This document shows, in pieces, positions 56,323-64,000 of a stretch of DNA of 64,000 bases. Location of the stretch: positions 186,001 to 250,000 of the forward strand of contig NZ_JANFPI010000001.1 in assembly GCF_026552795.1 (NCBI RefSeq), in the 5' to 3' direction. The position numbers and the translations under genes were made by a program. The notes below the pieces were generated by a model that was given only the letters and a program-made list of their open reading frames with translations, was not told the origin of the DNA and made no database searches. The number at the start of each line of letters is the position of its first letter. The first letter of the stretch is position 1. Origin of the DNA: Ectorhizobium quercum. GTDB lineage: Bacteria; Pseudomonadota; Alphaproteobacteria; Rhizobiales; Rhizobiaceae.

Positions 56323-56834
56323 GGTGGCTACCTCATGATCGGGCCGCTGCGAGCAGCCAATCCCCGCCGACTTGGAAAGTAAAACGAGGACCTGGCGAGT
56401 GTGGGCGGCGGCGGCGCGATCGTTGTTCATCGGATTCGGCTCTAACCTCACGCCGAATTATAGGCTTTTAGGGCCAAAATTGAATTTTGTTTTGTTGCGG
56501 TTTGTTTCTATTGCCAAATCGACTCACCTGATCCTGCCACGTTTGCCCCGAGAAATTGTGGCCGTCACCTCTGTATGAGCGCCCTCAGACCTGAAGGATT
56601 GGGCGCACTCCTCGTATCTATGAGGCCAATTTTCACAGAGGCGTCGAAGTGCTGGAATGTCATTCCCACGTGATCAGTCGACACTCAGGGGAAACGTCTC
56701 GCCATCCTGTGTTGCAATAAACCGAAACAAAAAAACACACATGCCTGGATACCCCCGTGGGAAGGAGTGAAGGGGCCACGAATACCGCCAACCGCTGCAT
56801 ACCAGCATGGCCGGTCAACTTATCTGGAGCAAAT
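56323..56834. other. 512-bp region without a supported gene
   Basis: Lower in GC than the rest of the window, with an AT-rich core at 56450-56530. It contains short open frames only, none with both a ribosome site and recognisable protein. I saw no direct copy of the tRNA-Leu 3' end, no inverted terminal repeats and no IS. Likely promoter plus remnant of the decayed element. Confidence 0.4.
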
Positions 56835-57683
56835 ATGCTGCGCGTTAAAAAAAATCATCCGCTTCTCAAGCCATTGTCGATAAGCGCAAGTTTAACCGTG
56901 CTGGCAGTGACGACAGGGGCTCGTGCCGCTGATTTTGCCATCGCCGACCAGACGCCCGGGCCCGTCTTTGACGAAAGGCGATTCGAGCCGGAACGGGCCG
57001 AACCGAAGTGGGGCCTGATTATCGGCGCCGGCGCGAGCTATAAGCCGGAATATGAGGGCAGCGGCGACTTCAAGGTCAGTCCGATACCCATGATAGCGAT
57101 CACCTATGGTGGTTGGGTGGAGGTCGATCCTCGCGGTCTTTCCGTGACGGTCCTTGAGCACAGCGGCTTTTCGTTTGCGGGCAGGGTCGGTTATGAAACG
57201 GGCCGTGACGAGGACGATCACGACATGCTGCGTGGCCTCGGCGATATCGACTTCGCGGCGACGGTCGGCGCAAGGGTGGGATACAATTGGGGTCCGCTCG
57301 AACTCTATGCCGAAGTCGACAAAACGATCAGCGGAAGCGAAAGCCTCATCGGAACCTTCGGGATGGAGTATAGCGCTCCGGTGACGGAAAGGCTTATCCT
57401 CGGCGCCGGCGTTTCGGCGACCGTGGCGGACGACAACCACATGGAATCCTATTTTGGCATCAATGCCGTCCAGTCCGCAGCCTCCGGCTTGTCCGAATAC
57501 AAGGCCGAAGCCGGCCTGAAGCGAGTCGATTTCACAGCCACGGCCACCTACATGGTCAACGAGAACTGGCTTGTTCGCGGGCAGGCAGGGCTCGGCGTTC
57601 TGACGGGGGATGCAGCCGATAGCCCGATCGTCGAGGAAAAGATACAGCCATCGATCATGCTGGGCGTGGGCTACAAGTTTTAG
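56835..57683 (+). CDS. MipA/OmpV-family outer membrane protein
   Basis: 282 residues: signal peptide (LSISASLTVLAVTTGARAAD) and an outer-membrane barrel of the MipA/OmpV family. WGLIIGAGASYKPEYEGSGDFKVSPIPMIAITYGG is the diagnostic first-strand region; the protein ends in Tyr-Lys-Phe, a barrel C terminus. The start MLRVKKNHP follows CTGGAGC. Convergent with the sensor kinase of the downstream two-component system, suggesting possible regulation by it. Confidence 0.88.
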   Translation: MLRVKKNHPLLKPLSISASLTVLAVTTGARAADFAIADQTPGPVFDERRFEPERAEPKWGLIIGAGASYKPEYEGSGDFKVSPIPMIAITYGGWVEVDPRGLSVTVLEHSGFSFAGRVGYETGRDEDDHDMLRGLGDIDFAATVGARVGYNWGPLELYAEVDKTISGSESLIGTFGMEYSAPVTERLILGAGVSATVADDNHMESYFGINAVQSAASGLSEYKAEAGLKRVDFTATATYMVNENWLVRGQAGLGVLTGDAADSPIVEEKIQPSIMLGVGYKF

Positions 57684-57766
57684 TTCGCCCCACCCACCCC
57701 AAGCCGAAACCGGGCGGCGGGCTGCTTGCGGCCTGTCGCAGGCCGGCGCCGGAGGAATCGGACTTC

Positions 57767-59107
57767 CTAAGGCTGTGCTTCATGGCGCGGTAAAACGATC
57801 GAGACACGCAGTCCATGGGGGACATTGTCGTCGAAGACAATAACGCCCCCATGGTCGCGAACGATCTCGTCGACGATGGAAAGACCAAGGCCGAAGCCGG
57901 TCTGATCGGTCCCGCGCGTTCGCGCCGCGTCCATCTTGAAGAACGGCTCCAGCACCTCGTGCCGGAACGGCTTCGGGATTCCAGGTCCGTCGTCGAGGAT
58001 TTCGATCCTCAAGGATGCGCCATCCTCCCGCAGAACCATTTGGACCTGCGTGGCGAACTTCAGTCCGTTCTCGCAAAGGTTGGTGATCGCACGGGTGAGC
58101 GCGCCGGGCTTGCAGGGCCAGACCAGCCTGGCCGGTCCTTCATAGGTGATGGCGCCGCCCATATCGGAAAAATCGAAACAGATCGTCTGCATGACGCTGG
58201 CGATATCGGTCCGTTCCCGTTTTTCCGTCTTGCGGTCGTCCCGGAGAAAATCCAGCGTTGCGTTGATAAGCGCGTTGACCTGCGCGATATCAGACAGGAT
58301 CTGATCGCGAACAGCAGAATCCCCGATGCGCTCCGCGCGCATCCGCGCCCGGGTAAGCGGGGTCCTGAGATCATGGCTGACGCTGCGCAGCATCCGCGTG
58401 CGGCTTTCGATCATGTCCCGGATGCGGGAGCGCATTTCATTCAAGGCCCGCGTCAATTCGATGATTTCGACACTGCCGTTCTCTTCGAGAGGCTGCGGTT
58501 GGGCAATGAATGCCTCCGTATCCTGCAATTTGCCGGCTATCGATTTCAGGGGGGCGGTAATGGCGCGAACCGCGAAAACGGAGAAAAGGCCGACCAGCGT
58601 CACGAATGAAAGGAAAGAATACAACACCCGGCCGGTCAGATCCGTCGTCAGCATCGTATCCGGAACAGACTTGTAGATCAGAGCATCATCGTCGTCGATC
58701 GGCATGGCGAAGGCCCGACGCGTTTCATAGACGATCATGCTCGCTCCGGCAGGCAGGTCCATGTCCGGCGGAAAGAGGTAGGTCACAAGTCGGCCGATCC
58801 GGGACTGGAAATCTTCCGGCTTGGGGAGAGCGTCGATCTGTCGGCGGCTGACGATGTCGAGATCGATCCCCGCCTCGGCCGCGCGCGTTACGATGCGTTG
58901 CCGATCCTCTGGACCTGCACCCTGAAGCAGCAGCGACAGAGTGTGCGCACGTTGGCCGATCAGGTCGACATCGGCTGCCGTCACGTATTCGAACGTGTCC
59001 ACCCTGTCGAGAAGCCGGCCCGTCATGAGGACGAAGACGATGGCAAACACGACGATAAGCATGATCTGGCCGCGAATTGTCCGCAGGCCAAATGTCGGGA
59101 TACCCAT
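57767..59107 (-). CDS. Sensor histidine kinase
   Basis: 446 residues. Two transmembrane segments (about 13-28 and 165-185) enclose a periplasmic sensor domain; HAMP (SIAGKLQDTEAF region) follows. H-box SVSHDLRTPLTRARMRAE with phospho-accepting His near 252, N-box NLCENGLKFA, G1 DDGPGIP and G2 TGFGLGLSIV are all intact. The ATG overlaps the response regulator stop (ATGA), so it is its partner. EnvZ/QseC-like architecture; stimulus unknown. Confidence 0.92.
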   Translation of the reverse strand: MGIPTFGLRTIRGQIMLIVVFAIVFVLMTGRLLDRVDTFEYVTAADVDLIGQRAHTLSLLLQGAGPEDRQRIVTRAAEAGIDLDIVSRRQIDALPKPEDFQSRIGRLVTYLFPPDMDLPAGASMIVYETRRAFAMPIDDDDALIYKSVPDTMLTTDLTGRVLYSFLSFVTLVGLFSVFAVRAITAPLKSIAGKLQDTEAFIAQPQPLEENGSVEIIELTRALNEMRSRIRDMIESRTRMLRSVSHDLRTPLTRARMRAERIGDSAVRDQILSDIAQVNALINATLDFLRDDRKTEKRERTDIASVMQTICFDFSDMGGAITYEGPARLVWPCKPGALTRAITNLCENGLKFATQVQMVLREDGASLRIEILDDGPGIPKPFRHEVLEPFFKMDAARTRGTDQTGFGLGLSIVDEIVRDHGGVIVFDDNVPHGLRVSIVLPRHEAQP

Positions 59108-59832
59108 CAGGCTTCCTCGACAGCGGCCGTGAACAGATAGCCGCCAAGCCTCACAGTCTTCAAAAGCATGGGCTCCTTGGGGTCGCTTTCGATCTTTTGC
59201 CGCAGGCGGCTGATCTGGACATCGACGCTGCGTTCGATCGGTCCGGCAAGGCCCGAATGCGTCAGCGTCAGAAGCTCCTCGCGCGTGATGATCCGCCCAG
59301 GATTGCGGCAGAAGGCGAGCAGGAGATCGAACTCCGTCGTGGTAAGCGCGACGCGCGCATTGCTGGGGTCATGAAGTTGACGGCGCAAAGGATCGATCCG
59401 CCATCCCTCGAACCGCATCGGCCGCTGCCCGTTGACGCGCGCAAAGCCGTATGAAGCGCGCCTAAGGATGCTGCGGATGCGCGCCACCACCTCGCGGGGA
59501 CTGAACGGCTTGGTGATGTAATCGTCGGCCCCGACCTCCAGTCCGACGATCCGGTCGACTTCTTCTCCAAGCGCGGTCAGAAGAATGATCGGGGTTGTCT
59601 TTTCCGCGCGGATGCGGCGGCAAAGGCTGATGCCGTCCTCGCCGGGCAGCATCACGTCGAGAATGATCAGGTCGAATGCCTGCTTCCTCATCAGCGCGTA
59701 CATCGCATGACCGTCTTCCACGATGCTCGCCGTCATGCCGCTATCGTTGACGGTTTCAGCCAGAAGCCGGCCGATTTCCGGATCATCCTCGACGATCAGT
59801 ATCTGGGGGCCTTTTGTGCCATTCGCCTGCAT
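59107..59832 (-). CDS. OmpR-family response regulator
   Basis: 241 residues from MQANGTKGPQ (GGGAA 8 nt upstream; longer starts are possible). Receiver domain with acidic VEDDPE near 16 and phospho-acceptor Asp in LIILDVMLPGEDG near 57. C-terminal winged helix with LTTTEFDLLLAFCRNPGRIITREELL and RSVDVQISRLRQKIE. Paired with the downstream kinase; the RND efflux permease lies 176 bp upstream on the same strand. Confidence 0.93.
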   Translation of the reverse strand: MQANGTKGPQILIVEDDPEIGRLLAETVNDSGMTASIVEDGHAMYALMRKQAFDLIILDVMLPGEDGISLCRRIRAEKTTPIILLTALGEEVDRIVGLEVGADDYITKPFSPREVVARIRSILRRASYGFARVNGQRPMRFEGWRIDPLRRQLHDPSNARVALTTTEFDLLLAFCRNPGRIITREELLTLTHSGLAGPIERSVDVQISRLRQKIESDPKEPMLLKTVRLGGYLFTAAVEEA

Positions 59833-60008
59833 GTGCATTTCCCGTTGCGTCGATCCGCGCAAGATGAGCGCGGGGAACCTCCGCGTTTATTTCACTTTGT
59901 TAAGTTTTATTACGGTTTGCAAATGCGCGAACGGAAATCGGCCTGCCATGAAAGAGCCGGACGGCCTCGGGGACGGGCTGCCCCTGCTCTTGCCAAAGCG
60001 CCATCAGC

Positions 60009-63000
60009 TCAGCCGGCGCTTCTTCCGGCGGCCTCGGTCTCGTAAGCATGCATCTCGCTCGACTGGAGAACAGGCCTGAAGATCCGTGCCACGCGGTCGC
60101 TGAAATTCGAAACGATGAGATGAAGGGCGGGGATGACGATCAGCGACAGCACCGTCGAGACCAGAAGCCCGCCGATCACGGCGATCGCCATGGGAGCCCG
60201 GAACTCGCCGCCGTCGCCGATGCCGAGCGCCGAAGGCACCATGCCGGCGGTCATGGCAAGCGTCGTCATGACGATCGGGCGGGCACGCTCCGAGCAGGCT
60301 TCGACGATGGCGTCGAAGCGCGAAAGGTCATGGGCTTCGCGCTCGACCGCGAAATCCACCAGCATGATCGAATTCTTGGTGACGATGCCCATCAGCATCA
60401 GGATGCCGATGACGACGGGAAGCGAGATGGCGCTGCCCGTCAGCACGAGCGCGGCGGCGACACCCCCGATGGAAAGCGGCAGGGCGGCAAGGATGGTCCA
60501 AGGTGTCAGCAAGCTGCCGAAAAGCAGGATCAGGACGACGAGGACGAGCATGATCCCCGAGCCCATGGCGACAGCGAAGCTCTCGAACACGTTGCCCTGC
60601 GTATCGGAATCGCCGGTTTCCAGAATCCGCACGCCGTCCGGCAGGTTTCGAACGCTTTCGAGCTGGCGCAGACGATCCAGCCCCTGCCCCGACGTCATTT
60701 CACCGGCCATGTCGGCGCTGATCTCGATGCGCCGTTCGCGGTCGAGGCGCTCGATGGCGGAAACCGTCTGGTCGAAGGAGAAATCGACGAGGCTTGAGAG
60801 CGGCACCTGCTGGCCGTTCGCCGTGGGCACGCCGAGCAGTTCGAGCGTCGGCATGTCGTCCCGGGCTTCGCGGCCCAACAGCAGGCGGATCGGAATCTGC
60901 CGTGACCCGTCGATGAAGGTCGGCAGGCGGCTGTCCACATCGCCGACCGTCGAGACCCGGATGGTCTGGGCGATCGACGCAGTCGAGACGCCGAGAACAG
61001 CGGCCTTGTCGGCCTGGACATCCATGCGCAGTTCGGGACGCATGGCGGCGGTATCCGAGCTCGGATTGACGTAGGCTCCGTCGAGCGCCATCTCTGCCAG
61101 GATCGCATCCGCCGCCTGCTGCGCGGCCTCGCCGTCGGTGTTGAGGACCGCGAAGGAGATATCGCGTCCGCCCCGGCCGTTTAGAAACTGGAGACGAACA
61201 TCCGGAATGGCCGACAGGATTTTCTCGATGTCCGCCTGGATGGCAAAGGACGACCGGGCGCGTTCCGATTTATGGACGAGATCGATCGAGACGGCGGCGC
61301 GGCGAACATCCTGCTGGCCGGTCGGGCTCGCCCCACCGCGGACGAACACGCCTTCGACTTCATCCAGCGTGCCGATGCGGCGGGCGATCTCGTCGGACGC
61401 CAGCCGCGTCTCCTCCAGCGTCGAGCCGGAGGGCAGTTCGACGGACATCGTCAGCCGGCCCGTGTCCTCCTCCGGCAGGAAGGCTGTCGGAAGCGACATC
61501 AGCGACATCATCGAAAGAACGAAAAGGCCGATGGCGAGGGCCACCGTCATCCTGCGCCAATGCAAGGTGAGCCGCAGGAAACGCTCGTAAGTTCGTCCGG
61601 GCAGGCCTTTCTGCTGTTTCTTCGGCGGCCTGGTCGTCATGATATAGGCAGCCATGATCGGCGTGATCATGCGCGCCACCAGAAGCGAGAAGAACACGGC
61701 AATGGCGACGGTGAGACCGAACTCCCTGAAATAGAGGCCGACGATGCCGCTCATCATTCCGACCGGCGCGAAGACGGCGATGATGGTCGCCGAGATGGCG
61801 ATGACGGCAAGGCCGATTTCGCCGGACGCATCCAGCGCGGCGCGCCAGGCGGACTTGCCCATGTTGCGGTGGCGTACGACGTTCTCGATCTCGACGATCG
61901 CGTCGTCGACCAGAATGCCGGTGACAAGCGTGATGGCGAGCAGGCTGATGATGTTGAGCGAAAAGCCCAGCATATCGATGACGAAGAAGGTCGGGATGAT
62001 CGAAAGCGGCAGGGCGACGGCCGCGACGAGCGTCGCGCGCCAGTCGCGCAGGAACAGGAAGACGACCACCACCGCCAGCGCGGCGCCTTCAAGCAGCGTG
62101 TTCATCGCCGAGTGGTAGTTTCCTGCCGTGTAGGAGACGCTTTCGTCGACGAGACTGAAATCCACATCGGGATACCGGGCGCCGAGATCGCTAACGGCGG
62201 CGGCGACGGCTGCCGCGACGCTCACGTCGCTCGCACCCTGCGAGCGGAAGATGGAAAAGCCGGCCACCTCGGCGCCATCGAGGGCGGCGAAGACACGCGG
62301 TTCCGCAAACGTGTCGTCAATCGTGCCGAGCTCGCCAAGCCTGATGTGATTGTCGCCCGTGAGCGCGATCCTGAGATCGGCAAGGTCCGAAATGCTTTTT
62401 GCGGCGGCGTTGGTCGACACCGACCGCTCGCGGCCGTTGATCTCGCTGCGGCCCCCCGAGAGGTCGAGCTGCGTCGTCATGAGGCCTTCGTTCACGGCGC
62501 TCGCGGTCAGCGAAAACGCATGAAGCCTGTCGGCATCCAGCTCCAGATGGATTTCCCGGTCGACCCCGCCCACGCGGTCGATGCGGCCGACCCCGGCAAG
62601 CCCCTGAAGGTCGCGGATCAGCACGTCGTCGATGAACCAGGAAATTTCTTCCGCCGTCATGTTCCGGCTTGAAACCGCATAGGTCGCGACGGCCTGGGCC
62701 TCCTCCTCGATCCGCTCGATCACGGGTTCGTCGATATCGTCCGGCAGATCGGATCGGATCTTCGCGATTGCATCGCGCACGTCCGCAATGGCGCGGTCGG
62801 TGGAGACGACGCCGAGCTCGAACTCGACGGTGGTGGTCGAGCGTCCCTCGCTGAGGGTCGAGGTCATCTCCTTGATGCCGGTCAAGGAAGCGATCGAATT
62901 CTCGACAAGTCTTGTAACTTCCGTCTCCAGCTCCGCCGGCGTCACGCCCGGCTGCTCGATCGTCACGCTGACCTGCGGCACGTCGATTGTCGGGAAGTAG

Positions 63001-63110
63001 GTGACGGGGAGCCGGCTGAAGCTGTAAAGACCGACGATCGTCAGAACGGCGAACAACAGGATGGAGGGAAGCGGATTGCGGATCGCCCAGGCCGAGATGT
63101 TGCTGTTCAT
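60009..63110 (-). CDS. RND efflux transporter permease (HAE-1-like)
   Basis: 1033 residues, normal for RND pumps. N-terminal membrane segment (PLPSILLFAVLTIVGLYSFSRLPVTYFPTIDVPQVSV), a twice-repeated large periplasmic region and twelve membrane segments. TM4 has ILVDDAIVEIENVV with the paired proton-relay aspartates. Pumps substrates outward with a periplasmic adaptor and an outer-membrane channel; no TolC-like gene is in the window. ATGA overlap with the adaptor gene. Confidence 0.94.
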   Translation of the reverse strand: MNSNISAWAIRNPLPSILLFAVLTIVGLYSFSRLPVTYFPTIDVPQVSVTIEQPGVTPAELETEVTRLVENSIASLTGIKEMTSTLSEGRSTTTVEFELGVVSTDRAIADVRDAIAKIRSDLPDDIDEPVIERIEEEAQAVATYAVSSRNMTAEEISWFIDDVLIRDLQGLAGVGRIDRVGGVDREIHLELDADRLHAFSLTASAVNEGLMTTQLDLSGGRSEINGRERSVSTNAAAKSISDLADLRIALTGDNHIRLGELGTIDDTFAEPRVFAALDGAEVAGFSIFRSQGASDVSVAAAVAAAVSDLGARYPDVDFSLVDESVSYTAGNYHSAMNTLLEGAALAVVVVFLFLRDWRATLVAAVALPLSIIPTFFVIDMLGFSLNIISLLAITLVTGILVDDAIVEIENVVRHRNMGKSAWRAALDASGEIGLAVIAISATIIAVFAPVGMMSGIVGLYFREFGLTVAIAVFFSLLVARMITPIMAAYIMTTRPPKKQQKGLPGRTYERFLRLTLHWRRMTVALAIGLFVLSMMSLMSLPTAFLPEEDTGRLTMSVELPSGSTLEETRLASDEIARRIGTLDEVEGVFVRGGASPTGQQDVRRAAVSIDLVHKSERARSSFAIQADIEKILSAIPDVRLQFLNGRGGRDISFAVLNTDGEAAQQAADAILAEMALDGAYVNPSSDTAAMRPELRMDVQADKAAVLGVSTASIAQTIRVSTVGDVDSRLPTFIDGSRQIPIRLLLGREARDDMPTLELLGVPTANGQQVPLSSLVDFSFDQTVSAIERLDRERRIEISADMAGEMTSGQGLDRLRQLESVRNLPDGVRILETGDSDTQGNVFESFAVAMGSGIMLVLVVLILLFGSLLTPWTILAALPLSIGGVAAALVLTGSAISLPVVIGILMLMGIVTKNSIMLVDFAVEREAHDLSRFDAIVEACSERARPIVMTTLAMTAGMVPSALGIGDGGEFRAPMAIAVIGGLLVSTVLSLIVIPALHLIVSNFSDRVARIFRPVLQSSEMHAYETEAAGRSAG

Positions 63111-64000
63111 CGCACCGTCGCTCCCGTGATGTCGGCGAGCGAGGATCGAAATGTCGAAAGTTCCGGCCCGGAAGGCCCCGGATAATCGGCGACGACAGGC
63201 TCGATCCGTTCTTCGGCTTTCAGGAAGCTGCCGGCTTTCAGCACCACCAGCTCGCCTTCGGTCAATCCCTCGATAACCTCACGGAGATTTCCCTGCTGGA
63301 GGCCGACCGTCACGATGCGCGGGCTCACGATACCGTCGTCCACCACATAGACGCTGTGTACGCCGCGGCGGCTTTCGACCGCTGTCCCCGGCAGCAGGAT
63401 GTTCCTGCGTTGCAGCGCGTTGATCGTACCCCGGCCGAAAGCGCCGGCGACCAGGCCTTCGTCCCCGGCAAGGGCGATCCGCACCGTCCCCATCCGTGTC
63501 GCCGGATCGAGCTGCGCGGCGCTGAGCCTGACCCGGCCGATGAGCGGCCGGGCTTTGCCGGCGACGTGGATCTCGGCCGGCATGCCTTCCCCGAGGCGGA
63601 CGAAGCCGGTTTCGCTCACGCGGGCTTCCATCTCGATGTCGCCGTCCTCGGCGATGACGAACATCGGATCGCCCGACGACGATGTCATCGCGCCGACCCG
63701 CGCATTGCGGGCAAGCACGAGGCCGGACGCGGGAGCGCGCACCGTGCTGCGTTCGATCGTCAGCCGGATTTCGAGGCGTTCGCGCTCGATCAGCGCACGA
63801 TCGGCTTCGGCCAGCGCCAGCGACTGACGGGCAAGCTCCAGCTGCGACAAGGCGCGTGCGTGGGCGTTCTCGTGTTCGTCGAGGATCTGTTGCGAAACGA
63901 CGCCCTTCACCTGCAGCGACCGGCTCCGCTCCAGAAGCTTGTGCGCCTCGCGTTCGGTGATCATCGCCGCCTCGACCCTGCTGCGCTCCTGCGCGATTGC
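63107..64000 (-). CDS. RND efflux periplasmic adaptor subunit (partial)
   Basis: C-terminal 297 residues of a membrane-fusion protein; the N terminus lies beyond the right edge (frame open to base 64000). Coiled-coil hairpin (HARALSQLELARQSLALAEADRALIERERLEI), then the lipoyl half RSTVRAPASGLVLARNARVG, a beta-barrel domain and the C-terminal segment. Stop overlaps the RND permease ATG. Links the inner-membrane pump to the outer-membrane channel. Confidence 0.92.
   Translation of the reverse strand, partial: AIAQERSRVEAAMITEREAHKLLERSRSLQVKGVVSQQILDEHENAHARALSQLELARQSLALAEADRALIERERLEIRLTIERSTVRAPASGLVLARNARVGAMTSSSGDPMFVIAEDGDIEMEARVSETGFVRLGEGMPAEIHVAGKARPLIGRVRLSAAQLDPATRMGTVRIALAGDEGLVAGAFGRGTINALQRRNILLPGTAVESRRGVHSVYVVDDGIVSPRIVTVGLQQGNLREVIEGLTEGELVVLKAGSFLKAEERIEPVVADYPGPSGPELSTFRSSLADITGATVR

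Noticed and set aside
57729-57745. CGGCCTG-TCG-CAGGCCG dyad between the MipA-like gene and the kinase
   Set aside because: Convergent position fits a terminator, but the stem is short and has no T-tract on either strand.
1-64000. CRISPR arrays, toxin-antitoxin pairs or recognised defence islands
   Set aside because: No regularly spaced repeats, Cas-like proteins or paired small toxin/antitoxin genes were seen anywhere in the window.

Overview
The window is high-GC chromosomal DNA from an alphaproteobacterium, most likely a member of the Rhizobiaceae (Rhizobium/Agrobacterium/Shinella/Ensifer type). The main grounds are the phnF/phnGHIJKL layout, a yejBEF-type operon, the Ctp/Cpa-type Flp pilus locus, the dapB-gpmA pair, the msrA and pncB contexts, and palindromic intergenic repeats of rhizobial type. 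I cannot name the genus from sequence alone.

Layout. (1) 1-5120: phosphonate C-P lyase operon phnGHIJKL on the minus strand (phnL runs off the left edge), with the GntR-type regulator phnF divergent. The divergent promoter carries a palindromic operator candidate and a Pho-box-like repeat. (2) 5283-9699: minus-strand housekeeping genes gpmA, dapB, an ABC exporter and glk. (3) 9922-17021: the murein endopeptidase mepA, divergent from an oligopeptide/muropeptide ABC importer (binding protein plus yejB, yejE and yejF). (4) 17051-22136: ghrA, pncB, a small ElaB/YqjD-like membrane protein, a probably acquired nucleotidyltransferase beside tRNA-Ser(GGA), a small membrane protein and msrA. (5) 22314-34713: nucleoside uptake and salvage, with a BMP-type ABC importer, cdd, punA, deoC and deoA on the plus strand and deoB-add-upp on the minus strand. 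Between the two halves lie a deleted IS5-type transposase, a small hypothetical gene and a secreted aspartic protease. (6) 34815-46822: Flp/Tad pilus locus with two TadE-like pseudopilins, a stand-alone CpaC-N-domain protein, pilin pilA, cpaA, cpaBCDEF-tadBC and a TPR lipoprotein. TTAA-N7-TTAACC-like boxes resembling CtrA sites sit in three of its intergenic regions. (7) 46956-54254: M17 aminopeptidase, MarR regulator, NlpC/P60 hydrolase, a small secreted cysteine protein, a PAS-GGDEF-EAL protein, a 62-residue protein, an M14-type deacylase and an ArsC/YffB-like protein. (8) 54438-64000: tRNA-Leu(CAG) followed by a P4-type integrase broken by two frameshifts, a truncated DUF2857-like gene, a MipA/OmpV outer-membrane protein, an OmpR-type two-component system and an RND efflux pump (adaptor runs off the right edge). 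The integrase and DUF2857-like remnants look like the remains of an integrated element.

How the genes fit together. The phn genes release phosphate from phosphonates. MepA and the Yej-type importer could form a muropeptide recycling unit. The nucleoside block imports nucleosides and converts them to bases, pentose phosphates and finally glyceraldehyde-3-phosphate plus acetaldehyde. The Tad genes build a surface-attachment pilus that may be cell-cycle controlled. I did not find a convincing wholly new system. The best leads are the CtrA-like sites, the rearranged nucleoside locus with its IS remnant, the decayed tRNA-Leu element beside an efflux/two-component cluster, and several small unrecognised genes.
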